Under the pieces are notes generated by a model. The model saw only the letters and a list, made by a program, of their open reading frames with translations, was not told the origin of the DNA and ran no database searches. A stretch of 64,000 nt of DNA, from positions 473,073 to 537,072 of the forward strand of contig CBDBIK010000009.1 in NCBI GenBank assembly GCA_965206145.1, read 5' to 3'. The position numbers and the translations under genes are program-made. This document shows, piece after piece, positions 33,673-42,611 of this stretch; within the stretch, counting starts at the first letter, position 1, and each line of letters opens with the position of its first letter. The stretch comes from CBDBIK01 sp965206145. Lineage in GTDB: Bacteria; Pseudomonadota; Alphaproteobacteria; TMED109.

Positions 33673-33808
33673 CGGCGGGGTCTCTTTGCTTTAGCACCTT
33701 GCACGTTTACGTGGATGGTTCCGTCCTGTCGGGGGATCCCCTGTATCCCGGCGCTTACTGCCTGTATACCGAAGGAGGCGAGCATTGTCCCCAGTGAAGG
33801 GAGCGGAC

Positions 33809-35029
33809 ATGCAAATTACGGCGATTGAGACGATCACACTCGAGCGGTTCCCGAACCTGCTCTGGGTACATGTCCTGACCAACGATGGAATCGTCGGACT
33901 CGGGGAAACTTTCTACGGGACGGGTTCGGCCGAGGGACATATTCATGCCTACGCGTCTCCGCTTCTCCTCGGGGAAGATCCTCTCCGGATCGATTATCTC
34001 TCCAAGCGACTGGTCTCATACGTAGGGCATTCGGGGTCCGGTGCCGAGGTGCGGGGAAATTCTGCCATCGACGTTGCCTTGTGGGACATCTGGGGGCAGG
34101 CGACAGGACAGCCGATTTACCAGCTCCTAGGTGGCAAAAGTCGGGATTCGATCCGCGTTTACAACACTTGCGCGGGCTACCGCTACGTGCGTCAGCATGC
34201 GAAACAGTCGACGGACAGTTTCAATCTGCCCGGCAACGAGGAACCTGAAGGCCCCTACGAGGATTTGCAGGCATTTCTTGACGATGCGGGGGTGCTTGCC
34301 CGAAACCTCAAGGAAATGGGAATCGACGGCATGAAGATATGGCCGTTCGACTACGCCGCCGAAGAATCGGGTGGACACTACCTCTCTCCAACACAGCTTG
34401 AGAAGGCGGTTGAGCCGTTCCGGAAAATTCGCGAGGCGGTGGGGGATTCGATGGACATCATGGTCGAGCTCCACGCCATGTGGGATTTGCCCCAGGCCAA
34501 GCGGATCGCACGTGCCCTGGAGCCGTACAAACCATTCTGGTTCGAGGATCCGATCCGTATGGACAGTCTGCAAAGCCTAAAAGAATTCCACGATTCGACT
34601 GGGGTCCCCACCACTGCCTCCGAGACCCTGGGAAGCCGGGGACAGTTCCGTGAACTCCTCGAACTCGGTGCTTGCGACTACGTGATGTACGACATCGGTT
34701 GGGTCGGCGGGCTTTCCGAAGCGCGAAAAATCGCCGCCATGGCAGAGGCCTGGCATCGCCCGGTGGCTCCCCATGATTGCACGGGACCTGTGATCTTCTC
34801 GGCCTCTGTGCATCATGTAACCAACGCAACCAACGCACTCATTCAAGAGGTGGTGCGGGCGTTCTACTTCGGATGGTTCCAGGAGGTTGTAACTGATCTT
34901 CCCCGGCTGGAGAACGGGAGGCTTTTCCCCCTTGAGGGACCGGGATTGGGCCTCAAGCTGAGACCTGAGATTCTGAAGGAAACGGGTTGCCGGATTCGGC
35001 GCACAGACGCAAACGGCACCTCTGGCTGA
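33809..35029 (+). CDS. Mandelate racemase/enolase-superfamily protein, probable acid-sugar dehydratase
   Basis: 406 residues from ATG 33809, preceded by GGGAG. N-terminal capping domain, then the barrel with K176 in DGMKIWPF, metal ligands near E220 (MVELHAMWD), E246 (FEDP) and E272 (SETL), and H322 in PHDCTGP, which can act as the general base with a nearby aspartate. That pattern fits mandelate-racemase-subgroup dehydratases of sugar acids such as galactonate or rhamnonate, but substrate cannot be assigned. It is alone on the + strand between glmM and folP, with no sugar transporter or regulator beside it. Confidence 0.83.
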   Translation: MQITAIETITLERFPNLLWVHVLTNDGIVGLGETFYGTGSAEGHIHAYASPLLLGEDPLRIDYLSKRLVSYVGHSGSGAEVRGNSAIDVALWDIWGQATGQPIYQLLGGKSRDSIRVYNTCAGYRYVRQHAKQSTDSFNLPGNEEPEGPYEDLQAFLDDAGVLARNLKEMGIDGMKIWPFDYAAEESGGHYLSPTQLEKAVEPFRKIREAVGDSMDIMVELHAMWDLPQAKRIARALEPYKPFWFEDPIRMDSLQSLKEFHDSTGVPTTASETLGSRGQFRELLELGACDYVMYDIGWVGGLSEARKIAAMAEAWHRPVAPHDCTGPVIFSASVHHVTNATNALIQEVVRAFYFGWFQEVVTDLPRLENGRLFPLEGPGLGLKLRPEILKETGCRIRRTDANGTSG

Positions 35030-35038
35030 TTCGACGCC

Positions 35039-36112
35039 TCAAACTTCTGCGAGCGCTTTCCACACGTTCAGTGCCTGGCGGGTCTCCGCGACGTCGTGAA
35101 CCCTGAGTATCTGCGCGCCCCGACTGGCGGCAAATAGGCCTGCGGCGATAGATCCAGGGAGTCTCTCAGAGGCCTTCGGAGCGTTTCCCAAGCGCCCAAT
35201 CATGCTCTTGCGTGAGGCACCGACCAGGATTCCGCAACCGATTGCGAATAGCGTGGGCAGCCAGTCGAGAATGGCGAGATTGTGGGAATCGCGTTTGCCA
35301 AAGCCTAGTCCGGGATCAACCAGCAGGCGTTCTTCCGGGATTCCTGCCGATTTCGCACGTGCTACGGCCTCTTCGAGGAAGGTGAGTACCTCGAGAGGCG
35401 CGTGGTGGTAGTGGATCTTTTTCTGCATCGTTCCCGGTTCGCCTCTCATGTGCATGAGAACTATTGCAAGGCCCGAACTTGCGGCGACCGCGGCACTTTC
35501 GGGTCGGTGGCGCAGGCTTGAGACGTCGTTGATGGCGACCGCGCCCGCATCCCGGGCACACAGCATCGTTTCCGGGTTCCGGGTGTCGACGGAAACGGCG
35601 ATGCCTTTCTTCGTCAATCCCTCAATCACGGGCACGACACGCCGGATCTCCTCTTCCACCGGTACCGGTTCAGAGCCCGGCCGGGTCGATTCGCCGCCCA
35701 CGTCGATGATGTCTGCTCCTTCCCGGGCGATCTCCGCTCCTCGCCGGATGGCGTCTTCGGGTCCTGCAAACTGGCCACCGTCGAAGAAACTGTCTGGGGT
35801 AACGTTGAGGATGCCCATGATCCGGGGCGAATCGAGAGGAATCCCTGCGAAAGGGGAACGGGGGCGGATGAGAGTCTCGAGCTTCCTGTCGGCACCGTTG
35901 GCCTTGGCCCAGTTCATAAGCCGGTGCGCGGAAATCCGAGTTTGGAATGTTTTCGCGTCTCTGCGGCACAGCACGTCAGCAGAGGTGAAGGCACAGGTCC
36001 CGCCTGCAAGCACGAGCGCTTCGCCGCTCTCGACAAGCGCTCGTGCCTCTGCTCCGTGAATCAGACCGCGCGGGCGGAAGAGGAGAGAATTGTCGGGGCC
36101 GGGACTGCCCAC
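35039..36112 (-). CDS. folP: Dihydropteroate synthase
   Basis: 357 residues from a GTG, with a roughly 95-residue N-terminal extension of the kind common in alphaproteobacterial FolP. The core starts at IMGILNVTPDSFFDGG, followed by DIIDVGGESTRPGS, ISVDT-type strand, and LVDPGLGFGKR. It joins p-aminobenzoate to the pterin diphosphate in folate synthesis and is the sulfonamide target. It lies 6 bases downstream of ftsH. Confidence 0.96.
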   Translation of the reverse strand: MGSPGPDNSLLFRPRGLIHGAEARALVESGEALVLAGGTCAFTSADVLCRRDAKTFQTRISAHRLMNWAKANGADRKLETLIRPRSPFAGIPLDSPRIMGILNVTPDSFFDGGQFAGPEDAIRRGAEIAREGADIIDVGGESTRPGSEPVPVEEEIRRVVPVIEGLTKKGIAVSVDTRNPETMLCARDAGAVAINDVSSLRHRPESAAVAASSGLAIVLMHMRGEPGTMQKKIHYHHAPLEVLTFLEEAVARAKSAGIPEERLLVDPGLGFGKRDSHNLAILDWLPTLFAIGCGILVGASRKSMIGRLGNAPKASERLPGSIAAGLFAASRGAQILRVHDVAETRQALNVWKALAEV

Positions 36113-36118
36113 GTCGGA

Positions 36119-38041
36119 TCAGGCGTCGCCCGGCTTGGGCTCCGGGACATCACTCGATTTGGGCTCTGGGGTATGGCTGGTACCAGTCGGAGGCACAGAA
36201 GTGCGTCGCCCGGAATCAGGGGACGATGTGCTGTCTTCACGTACGACAGGCTCTCCCTTGATGACGGTCCGCACTTCGTCCGCACTCAGGGTCTCGTATT
36301 CGAGCAGTCCTCCAGCGAGGGCGTGCAGCTGATCCATTCTTTCTTTGAGGATGGACCGGGCACGGGATTCGCCGGTCTCGACGATGCGACGGACCTCCTC
36401 GTCGATCAGTCGCGCGGTTTCGTCGGATATGTTGCGCTGTTCGGTGACTGAGTGGCCGAGGAAAATCTCTTCTTGGTTATTCTGGTAGCGCAACGGCCCG
36501 AGTTTCTCGCTGAAGCCGAACTCCATGACCATGCGTCGGGCGAGATTGGTCGCCTGCTGGATGTCGTTGCCCGCTCCGGTAGTGACGTGGGGTTTGCCGT
36601 AGATGAGTTCTTCGGCGATCCGGCCGCCAAACAAGCCGGTGATCTGTGCCTCGAGCTCGGTCAGCGAGTGCGCGAACTTATCGCGCTCGGGTAGCCACAT
36701 GGTGACCCCGAGTGCCCGTCCCCGAGGAATGATGGTCACCTTATGAAGAGGTTCGTGTTCCTCAACATTGATCATGACGAGCGCGTGTCCTGCTTCGTGG
36801 TAGGCGGTCATCCGGCGTTCATCTTCGGTCATCACCATCGAACGCCGTTCGGCACCCATCATGACCTTGTCCTTGGCCTGCTCGAATTCCTCCATACCGA
36901 CCGAGCGGATGCCCTTTCGGGCGGCGAGGAGGGCAGCTTCGTTGACGAGGTTGGCAAGGTCGGCGCCGGAGAATCCCGGCGTTCCCCGTGCGATGGTGCG
37001 TGCGTTCACGTCGCCTGCGACCGGGACCTTGCGCATGTGGACCCGTAGGATTTTTTCGCGGCCAACGATGTCGGGATTGGGAACCACCACCTGCCGATCG
37101 AAGCGGCCGGGCCGAAGCAGTGCCGGGTCAAGGACGTCAGGGCGGTTGGTGGCTGCGATCAGAATCACGCCTTCATTGGTCTCGAAGCCATCCATCTCGA
37201 CCAGCAGTTGATTGAGTGTCTGCTCGCGTTCGTCGTTGCCGCCTCCAAGGCCGGCACCACGCTGGCGACCGACGGCATCAATTTCGTCGACAAACACGAT
37301 GCACGGGGCGTTTTTCTTCGCCTGCTCGAACATGTCACGTACCCGGCTTGCACCGACACCGACGAACATCTCGACGAAATCCGATCCTGAAATCGTGAAG
37401 AAGGGGACGTTCGCTTCGCCGGCGACTGCGCGGGCGAGCAACGTCTTGCCGGTACCGGGCGGACCGACGAGAAGGACTCCCTTGGGGATTTTTCCACCGA
37501 GGCGCTGGAACTTCTGTGGACTGCGCAGGAATTCAACGATTTCCTGCAGTTCTTCCTTGGCTTCGTCAACCCCGGCGACGTTTTCGAACGTAATGCGAGT
37601 CTGGTCCTCGGTAAGAAGTCGGGCGCGGGATTTTCCGAATCCGAATGCTCGTCCACTGCCTGATTGCATCTGGCGCATGAAGAAGATCCACACGCCGATG
37701 AACAGTAGCATCGGCAACCAGTTGAGCAACATTCCTAGGAGTGGCGACAGGCCCTCCTCTTCAGGCGCGGCCCGCACCGCGATGTCATGCTCCCGGAGGA
37801 GAACGGGAAGCCCAGGGTCGTTTTCCAGCCCGAAGGTGGTGAATGGCTGGCCGTTCCGGTAGTTGCCGGAAATCGTCTTTCCGCGGATCGTCACGTTTCG
37901 GATCTCGCCGCTTTCGACGCTCTCAACAAAGGCCGAGTAGTCGATTTCGGGGACACCTTGGCGGACATCCCCTTGGAAAAGGTTGTAGACCGTGATCAGT
38001 GCGATGCCGATTACCAGCCACAAAGCGACGTTGCGGGCCAT
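36119..38041 (-). CDS. ftsH: ATP-dependent membrane zinc metalloprotease FtsH
   Basis: 640 residues from ATG 38041, with GGGAG upstream. Two TM helices (VALWLVIGIALITVY; PMLLFIGVWIFFM) flank a periplasmic domain. AAA domain: Walker A GPPGTGKT at 193-200, Walker B FVDEID, SRH NRPDVLDPALLRPGRFDR-type segment. Protease: HEAGH at 415-419. It degrades misassembled membrane proteins and short-lived regulators; RpoH is a substrate in E. coli. The tail is proline- and charge-rich. It follows tilS by 4 bases. Confidence 0.97.
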   Translation of the reverse strand: MARNVALWLVIGIALITVYNLFQGDVRQGVPEIDYSAFVESVESGEIRNVTIRGKTISGNYRNGQPFTTFGLENDPGLPVLLREHDIAVRAAPEEEGLSPLLGMLLNWLPMLLFIGVWIFFMRQMQSGSGRAFGFGKSRARLLTEDQTRITFENVAGVDEAKEELQEIVEFLRSPQKFQRLGGKIPKGVLLVGPPGTGKTLLARAVAGEANVPFFTISGSDFVEMFVGVGASRVRDMFEQAKKNAPCIVFVDEIDAVGRQRGAGLGGGNDEREQTLNQLLVEMDGFETNEGVILIAATNRPDVLDPALLRPGRFDRQVVVPNPDIVGREKILRVHMRKVPVAGDVNARTIARGTPGFSGADLANLVNEAALLAARKGIRSVGMEEFEQAKDKVMMGAERRSMVMTEDERRMTAYHEAGHALVMINVEEHEPLHKVTIIPRGRALGVTMWLPERDKFAHSLTELEAQITGLFGGRIAEELIYGKPHVTTGAGNDIQQATNLARRMVMEFGFSEKLGPLRYQNNQEEIFLGHSVTEQRNISDETARLIDEEVRRIVETGESRARSILKERMDQLHALAGGLLEYETLSADEVRTVIKGEPVVREDSTSSPDSGRRTSVPPTGTSHTPEPKSSDVPEPKPGDA

Positions 38042-38045
38042 TTTG

Positions 38046-39329
38046 TCAAATTCTCCCTTCGGACGATCCGGCCTCATCCTGCCGCACGGGGGCGACAACG
38101 GGCAAGGGCATCCACCCCGGTGGGGCTACCGGAGGATCAAATTCAGCCCCGAAACTCCCGCTTTGCGCAGGTGCTTTCCACCAATGCAAGTGGGGTGTCG
38201 ACATTAATCCGTCAAGGCCACGGAACGCAGGTAGGGCAAGTAACACTGCTCTTGGGTGATCTGCAAGCACGTTTTTGGGGAGGGTTTCGCGCAGTTCCCC
38301 AAGGCCTTGCGTGCCGAGCATTCCAACGCGCACCCCGGTGGTTCTGTCGCGATTTTCAACCCGGAAACGCCCATCCCACCATGCCGTTTCGCCGGGCCCG
38401 AGAGAAATGGGCGCGGCAATGGCCGCTTTCTCCCGGATGAGGGTGACTCGTTCCTTCTCCAGCTTGGCGAGAACGCCGGCCAGGGTTCGTTTCCCCGTTC
38501 CCTTGGCGACGATCGCCTTGACGAGAGGCGCAATTTGCCGGGAACGAGGCGGGTACGGCCTGCCACTTACCGCTTGAACGGCAGTGGCGAGAGCTTTCTG
38601 TGCAAGAGGTTCAGGGAGCTCCTGGATCGGAGCGCGTTCAAGGGAGATGGTCCCGAGCGGTGACACGCTGATGTGCGCTGCAAGGCAGTGGTGTGTGACG
38701 GACCTGAGCGCGTCATCGAGTTTCGCGAAGACATTCGCCGTTTTTCCGAAGAGGGTGGGCGAAGGGAGAGGACAGTCGCGCGCGGCGAAAAGTCTCCGAA
38801 TTCTCGTTCGCTCATGGCGAGGATCGTCGTTCGAGGGATCTTCCTTCCAGGAAATTCCGACTTCCCGCAGCGTTGCCCGTAGTCGCGCTCTCTGCATTCT
38901 GAGCAACGGGCGGACGATCTCGATCCCCTGGCGACTGGTCCGAACCCGCATTGCGGCGAGCCCCGACACTCCGCTGCCTGCGGAAATGCGGAGAAGGAAG
39001 GTTTCCGCTTGATCGTCAAGGTGATGCGCGAGCAGGAGCTCGCGCACTCCTTTCATACGGCAACGCGCCCTCAAGAGCTCATAGCGAGCCTCTCGGGCCC
39101 TTGCTTGGACGCTGCCTGTGAGCTCTCCCGGGTACCAGCGAAGGGTTTCGTTGGCGATTCCCATTCTCGAAAGCACCGACCCGGTTGCCTCGGCTTCCAT
39201 TCCTGATTCGGGCCGTAGGCCGTGATCGACGATGAGTGCTGTCAGCGGTCGCCCGTTCTTGCGTGCCCAAGGGGCGGTAAGGTACGCAAGTGCGAGACTG
39301 TCCGCTCCGCCAGAGACCGCGATGGCCAA
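38046..39329 (-). CDS. tilS: tRNA(Ile)-lysidine synthase TilS, start uncertain
   Basis: PP-loop ATPase that modifies the C34 wobble base of the AUA-reading tRNA. The PP-loop SGGADSLAL is at the very start of the called frame; LLAHHLDDQAETFLLR is the second conserved block. The only canonical start in frame is TTG 39329, which leaves just two residues before the first strand AIAVSGG. Family-like sequence (VGPAEFPLLAAKAG, LQPYAGPLAIAV) is encoded in frame for about 30 codons further upstream, across the cpoB stop, with no ATG, GTG or TTG. An unusual start such as ATC at 39419 is possible. Confidence 0.88.
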   Translation of the reverse strand: MAIAVSGGADSLALAYLTAPWARKNGRPLTALIVDHGLRPESGMEAEATGSVLSRMGIANETLRWYPGELTGSVQARAREARYELLRARCRMKGVRELLLAHHLDDQAETFLLRISAGSGVSGLAAMRVRTSRQGIEIVRPLLRMQRARLRATLREVGISWKEDPSNDDPRHERTRIRRLFAARDCPLPSPTLFGKTANVFAKLDDALRSVTHHCLAAHISVSPLGTISLERAPIQELPEPLAQKALATAVQAVSGRPYPPRSRQIAPLVKAIVAKGTGKRTLAGVLAKLEKERVTLIREKAAIAAPISLGPGETAWWDGRFRVENRDRTTGVRVGMLGTQGLGELRETLPKNVLADHPRAVLLALPAFRGLDGLMSTPHLHWWKAPAQSGSFGAEFDPPVAPPGWMPLPVVAPVRQDEAGSSEGRI

Positions 39330-39402
39330 GGGGCCTGCATAGGGTTGGAGGCCTGCCTTTGCGGCAAGAAGCGGGAACTCCGCCGGACCAACCGGGGCGG
39401 GA

Positions 39403-40254
39403 TCAACTACAGGCTTGATTGCGTCCCGCTTCGAGTCTCGAGACGGTTCGGGGTGCGAGATCCTCGTAATCGGTCTCGAGACGCTGGAACGTCTGGCAGG
39501 CGTCCTCCTTCCTGCCGAGCGCGATCAGCGAGAGACCAAGTTTCAGTAGCATGTCCGGTGCCTTGGGCTCCTTGGGCGCGGCCTGGTAGCCACGCGCAAA
39601 ACTCGATGCCGCCGCCTGGTAATCCTTGCGTACGTAGTAAGTCTCGCCGAGCCAGTAGTAGGCGTTGTCGGTCAGCGAATCATTCGGGTGGTCGCGGATG
39701 AAAGTTTCGAAGGCCTTCTCTGCCTCGGCGTATTGGGCACGCGACAGGAGCGAGTAGGCGTATTTGTACTGATCAGCGGGATCATCGAACGGAGGCGGAG
39801 TTCCGATGCTTGGATCAACGGTATCGTCGTCGGAAGGAGGTGCGACTCCGAGTTCGCCCGCGGAGGGGTTCCCCGCAATGGAGGGGTCGGGGATGATGCG
39901 GGTTACCGTTGTCGCCCCCGTGGCAAGCGTTGTCGTTTCGGGTTGTGGCGCTTGCGTCTGTACGGTTTCAAGGGTGTTGATTCGGGCCTGGATCTGCTTG
40001 AGCGAATAGCCAGTTTCCTCAATAAAGCCGGTCATCGATCGCACGCTATCCTCAAGCGCACCGATCCTGCGCGCTTGCCCGGCGACGGTCTCGGAAAGGG
40101 ACTGAACCACCTGGGTCAAACTGTCGACCGCCTGGATGAGCTTCAGGTCCCCCTCTTCCTGCGCGGATGCATTCGCGCCTGTGAGCAGGATGCTCGTGGC
40201 GAACGCGGGGAAGAGAAGCCGACGCATGGCTTGTGCCGAGAAATTTCCGTTCAC
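39403..40254 (-). CDS. cpoB: Tol-Pal cell-division coordinator CpoB/YbgF
   Basis: About 283 residues from a GTG that overlaps the pal stop (GTGA); ATG 40227 is the alternative. Signal peptide (LLFPAFATSILLTGANASA), an N-terminal coiled coil (LIQAVDSLTQVVQSLSE), a low-complexity Thr/Pro linker and C-terminal TPR repeats (AYSLLSRAQYAEAEKAFETF, YWLGETYYVRKDYQAAASSF). It acts in the periplasm to coordinate Tol-Pal with peptidoglycan synthesis at division. It precedes tilS, whose coding frame appears to start inside or at its end. Confidence 0.92.
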   Translation of the reverse strand: MNGNFSAQAMRRLLFPAFATSILLTGANASAQEEGDLKLIQAVDSLTQVVQSLSETVAGQARRIGALEDSVRSMTGFIEETGYSLKQIQARINTLETVQTQAPQPETTTLATGATTVTRIIPDPSIAGNPSAGELGVAPPSDDDTVDPSIGTPPPFDDPADQYKYAYSLLSRAQYAEAEKAFETFIRDHPNDSLTDNAYYWLGETYYVRKDYQAAASSFARGYQAAPKEPKAPDMLLKLGLSLIALGRKEDACQTFQRLETDYEDLAPRTVSRLEAGRNQACS

Positions 40255-40826
40255 TGGTCGATCTTCGTGACTGCGATCCGGTTTTGACTCCATGCCTGAT
40301 TGCTGTGACCGATTACCGAGGGACGTTCCTTGCCGTAGGAGAGAGTAGCGATTCGATCCGCGGAGATCCCGAGGGAGACAAGGTAAGCCTTGGCCGCTTC
40401 TGCCCGCCGTTCCCCGAGAGCGATATTGTACTCGCGGGTTCCTCGCTCGTCGCAGTGCCCTTCTATGGTGATGGTCATGTCGGGGTTGTCTCGAAGGAAT
40501 TCGCTCTGGCGTCTGAGAGTTTCTTCGCCTTCTGGGAGGAATGAGCTCTTGTTGTAGTCAAAGAAGACACGGTCGCCGACCTGCATGATTTCTTGCTGGA
40601 TTTGCTCTTCGGGGCTGAGGGTCGTGGTGGTTTTCGTTTCACCCTTGCCCTCCGTAACATTGATGGTCACGGTACCCTCTTCGCTCCCGTTGATGCTTCC
40701 CGGGTCCGTCCACCCCTCTTCGCCTTCGGGAGGCAACTCGCCGGTCACCTCGGCTGGTGTGTCGGATGAACTGCAGGAGGTCGAAAGAAGGGCGGCCAAG
40801 AGTGCCAAGACAGGAAGGGGAAGCAT
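40251..40826 (-). CDS. pal: Peptidoglycan-associated lipoprotein Pal
   Basis: 191 residues from ATG 40826; the frame is open 41 codons upstream but the lipoprotein signal starts here. Lipobox near residues 15-19 (LSTSC), a Thr/Glu-rich linker, then an OmpA-like domain with FDYNKSSFLPEGEE and the peptidoglycan-binding HCDERGTREYNIALGERRA. It anchors the outer membrane to peptidoglycan as part of Tol-Pal. tolB, usually just upstream, is not here: a divergent MFS gene occupies that place. Confidence 0.95.
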   Translation of the reverse strand: MLPLPVLALLAALLSTSCSSSDTPAEVTGELPPEGEEGWTDPGSINGSEEGTVTINVTEGKGETKTTTTLSPEEQIQQEIMQVGDRVFFDYNKSSFLPEGEETLRRQSEFLRDNPDMTITIEGHCDERGTREYNIALGERRAEAAKAYLVSLGISADRIATLSYGKERPSVIGHSNQAWSQNRIAVTKIDQ

Positions 40827-41033
40827 GGATTGAGACCTTTCGATCGGTAGGTCTGTCGCGCGACTGTCGTCCGGTACAAACGCACCGTCTTTCCTTCCCC
40901 CCTGAACATGGCAGGAAATGGGCTGCCTGGCAATTTTTCGTCCTGCCATACTGGAAACGCTGTTGCGGAGAGTAGCTTTCCTGCCGATTGTTTCTAGGCG
41001 GACGACGAGCCCCGCACGCCTGGAACGGTCCTG

Positions 41034-42605
41034 ATGTCTGCATCTCCGGAACCTTTGCTCGCGGGTCCTCCCGAGACCATCGATGCCCGTCGTTTCATCG
41101 CCTTCGTTGCGATGATCGTCGGGATGTTCATGGCTGTCCTTTCAGTTCAGATCGTCGGCAGCTCGTTCAAGGAGATTCAGGCGGGATTGGGAGCGGCCCC
41201 TGACGAGGTGAGCTGGGTCCTTACCTCGGCACTGATCGCCGAAGTGATCATGATTCCGCTTTCAGCCCGCTTTTCGCAGATTTTCTCAACGCGGATCTTC
41301 TTCTCGGTCTGTGCCGGTGGTTTCACGCTCGCCAGTATTGGTTGCTCACAGGCGTGGGATATCCCTTCGATGATCGCCTTCCGAGGGGTTCAGGGTTTCT
41401 TTGGTGGCGGCATGATGCCAATGGTCGTTGCCAGTCTTTACACGGCGATTCCACGAAGCCACCAGGTTCGTTTCGCCATGATCTTTGGAATGCTCGGCAC
41501 CAGTGCCGTCGGTATCGGTCCGGTCGTAGGAGGCTGGATCACCGAGGTTCTGGCGTGGGAATGGCTTTTCCTCATCAATGTTCCGATTGGCATCCTGGTC
41601 TTCATTTCCGTCGCCTTCCTTGTCGACTTCGATCGACCGACACCCTCACTGGTCCGTGATACCGACTTCGCAGGAATCGGTCTTGCCGTCGTCTTGCTGG
41701 GCTCCACGCTGTTCGTGCTGCAGGAGGGTCAACGTGAGGACTGGATTGAATCGGATCTCATCGCGGCACTCATCGCTCTTGCTGTCGTTTCGCTGTTGGT
41801 GTTCCTGCTTCGGCAGCTGACGGCGCGCGATCCCTTGATTCGGTTGTCGGCGTTGCGCCGTCCCCATTTTCTCGTCGGCACGGCGTTGATCGGTGTGTTC
41901 GGTGGTGGTCTTTACATCCCGATTTATTTGCTTCCTCTTTTTCTCGGGCAGGTTCGAGGGTTCGACACCGCCACGATCGGGGGCATCACGGCTGTTCTCG
42001 GAGTGTCGATGGTGGCTTCTGGCATCTTTGCGGGACACGCCGTTCGCTCGTTCGGGATTGCTTGGACCGCGGCTACAGGGTTTGCACTTCTCACCGCCGG
42101 TACTGCTCTTCATACGGGCCTTACCATCGACAGTGGTTTTGTGGAGATGGCGATTCCCCAGGTTTTGCGCGGGGTGGGCGCACCGCTCGCCTACTTTACG
42201 ATGCTCGATCTGGCCATGAGCTTTCTTCCGGTCTCCGAGGTGAAACACGGAAGCAGTCTGTTCAACCTCGTCATGCGCCTGGGCGCGGCTATCGGGCTTG
42301 CCATCGCCAACACTTTTCTCGTCGCTCGGGCAGATTTCCATTACGTCCGTATCGCCGAATCAATGGCCTTGCCTCCAGGCGGGGCAACGCAGATGGTTGC
42401 GCAAGTTTCTGAGATTCTTGCTGGAGGGATCTCGCCCAACGTGGCGGTGGATGCGATCGGCTACATCGCTCAGATTGCTCAGCGCGAGGCCCTCATCATG
42501 GCATTCAATGATGTGCTGATAGGTTCGGCGCTGGCACTTGGATGTACCCTGCTCGTGATGCCACTGGTCGCCCGGATTGCCCGCACCGGACATATCGTTC
42601 GCTGA
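41034..42605 (+). CDS. MFS multidrug exporter, DHA2 (EmrB/QacA) family
   Basis: 523 residues with about 14 predicted membrane segments. Characteristic loops: FKEIQAGLGAAPDEVSWVLT in the first periplasmic loop, the motif A region SARFSQIFSTR, and the motif C-like GPVVGGWITEVLAWEWLFLIN. DHA2 members export drugs or fatty acids with proton antiport, often with an EmrA-type adaptor, which is absent here, as is a local regulator. Divergent from pal across a 207-base gap; convergent with the ymdB-like gene. Confidence 0.9.
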   Translation: MSASPEPLLAGPPETIDARRFIAFVAMIVGMFMAVLSVQIVGSSFKEIQAGLGAAPDEVSWVLTSALIAEVIMIPLSARFSQIFSTRIFFSVCAGGFTLASIGCSQAWDIPSMIAFRGVQGFFGGGMMPMVVASLYTAIPRSHQVRFAMIFGMLGTSAVGIGPVVGGWITEVLAWEWLFLINVPIGILVFISVAFLVDFDRPTPSLVRDTDFAGIGLAVVLLGSTLFVLQEGQREDWIESDLIAALIALAVVSLLVFLLRQLTARDPLIRLSALRRPHFLVGTALIGVFGGGLYIPIYLLPLFLGQVRGFDTATIGGITAVLGVSMVASGIFAGHAVRSFGIAWTAATGFALLTAGTALHTGLTIDSGFVEMAIPQVLRGVGAPLAYFTMLDLAMSFLPVSEVKHGSSLFNLVMRLGAAIGLAIANTFLVARADFHYVRIAESMALPPGGATQMVAQVSEILAGGISPNVAVDAIGYIAQIAQREALIMAFNDVLIGSALALGCTLLVMPLVARIARTGHIVR

Positions 42606-42611
42606 GACGGA

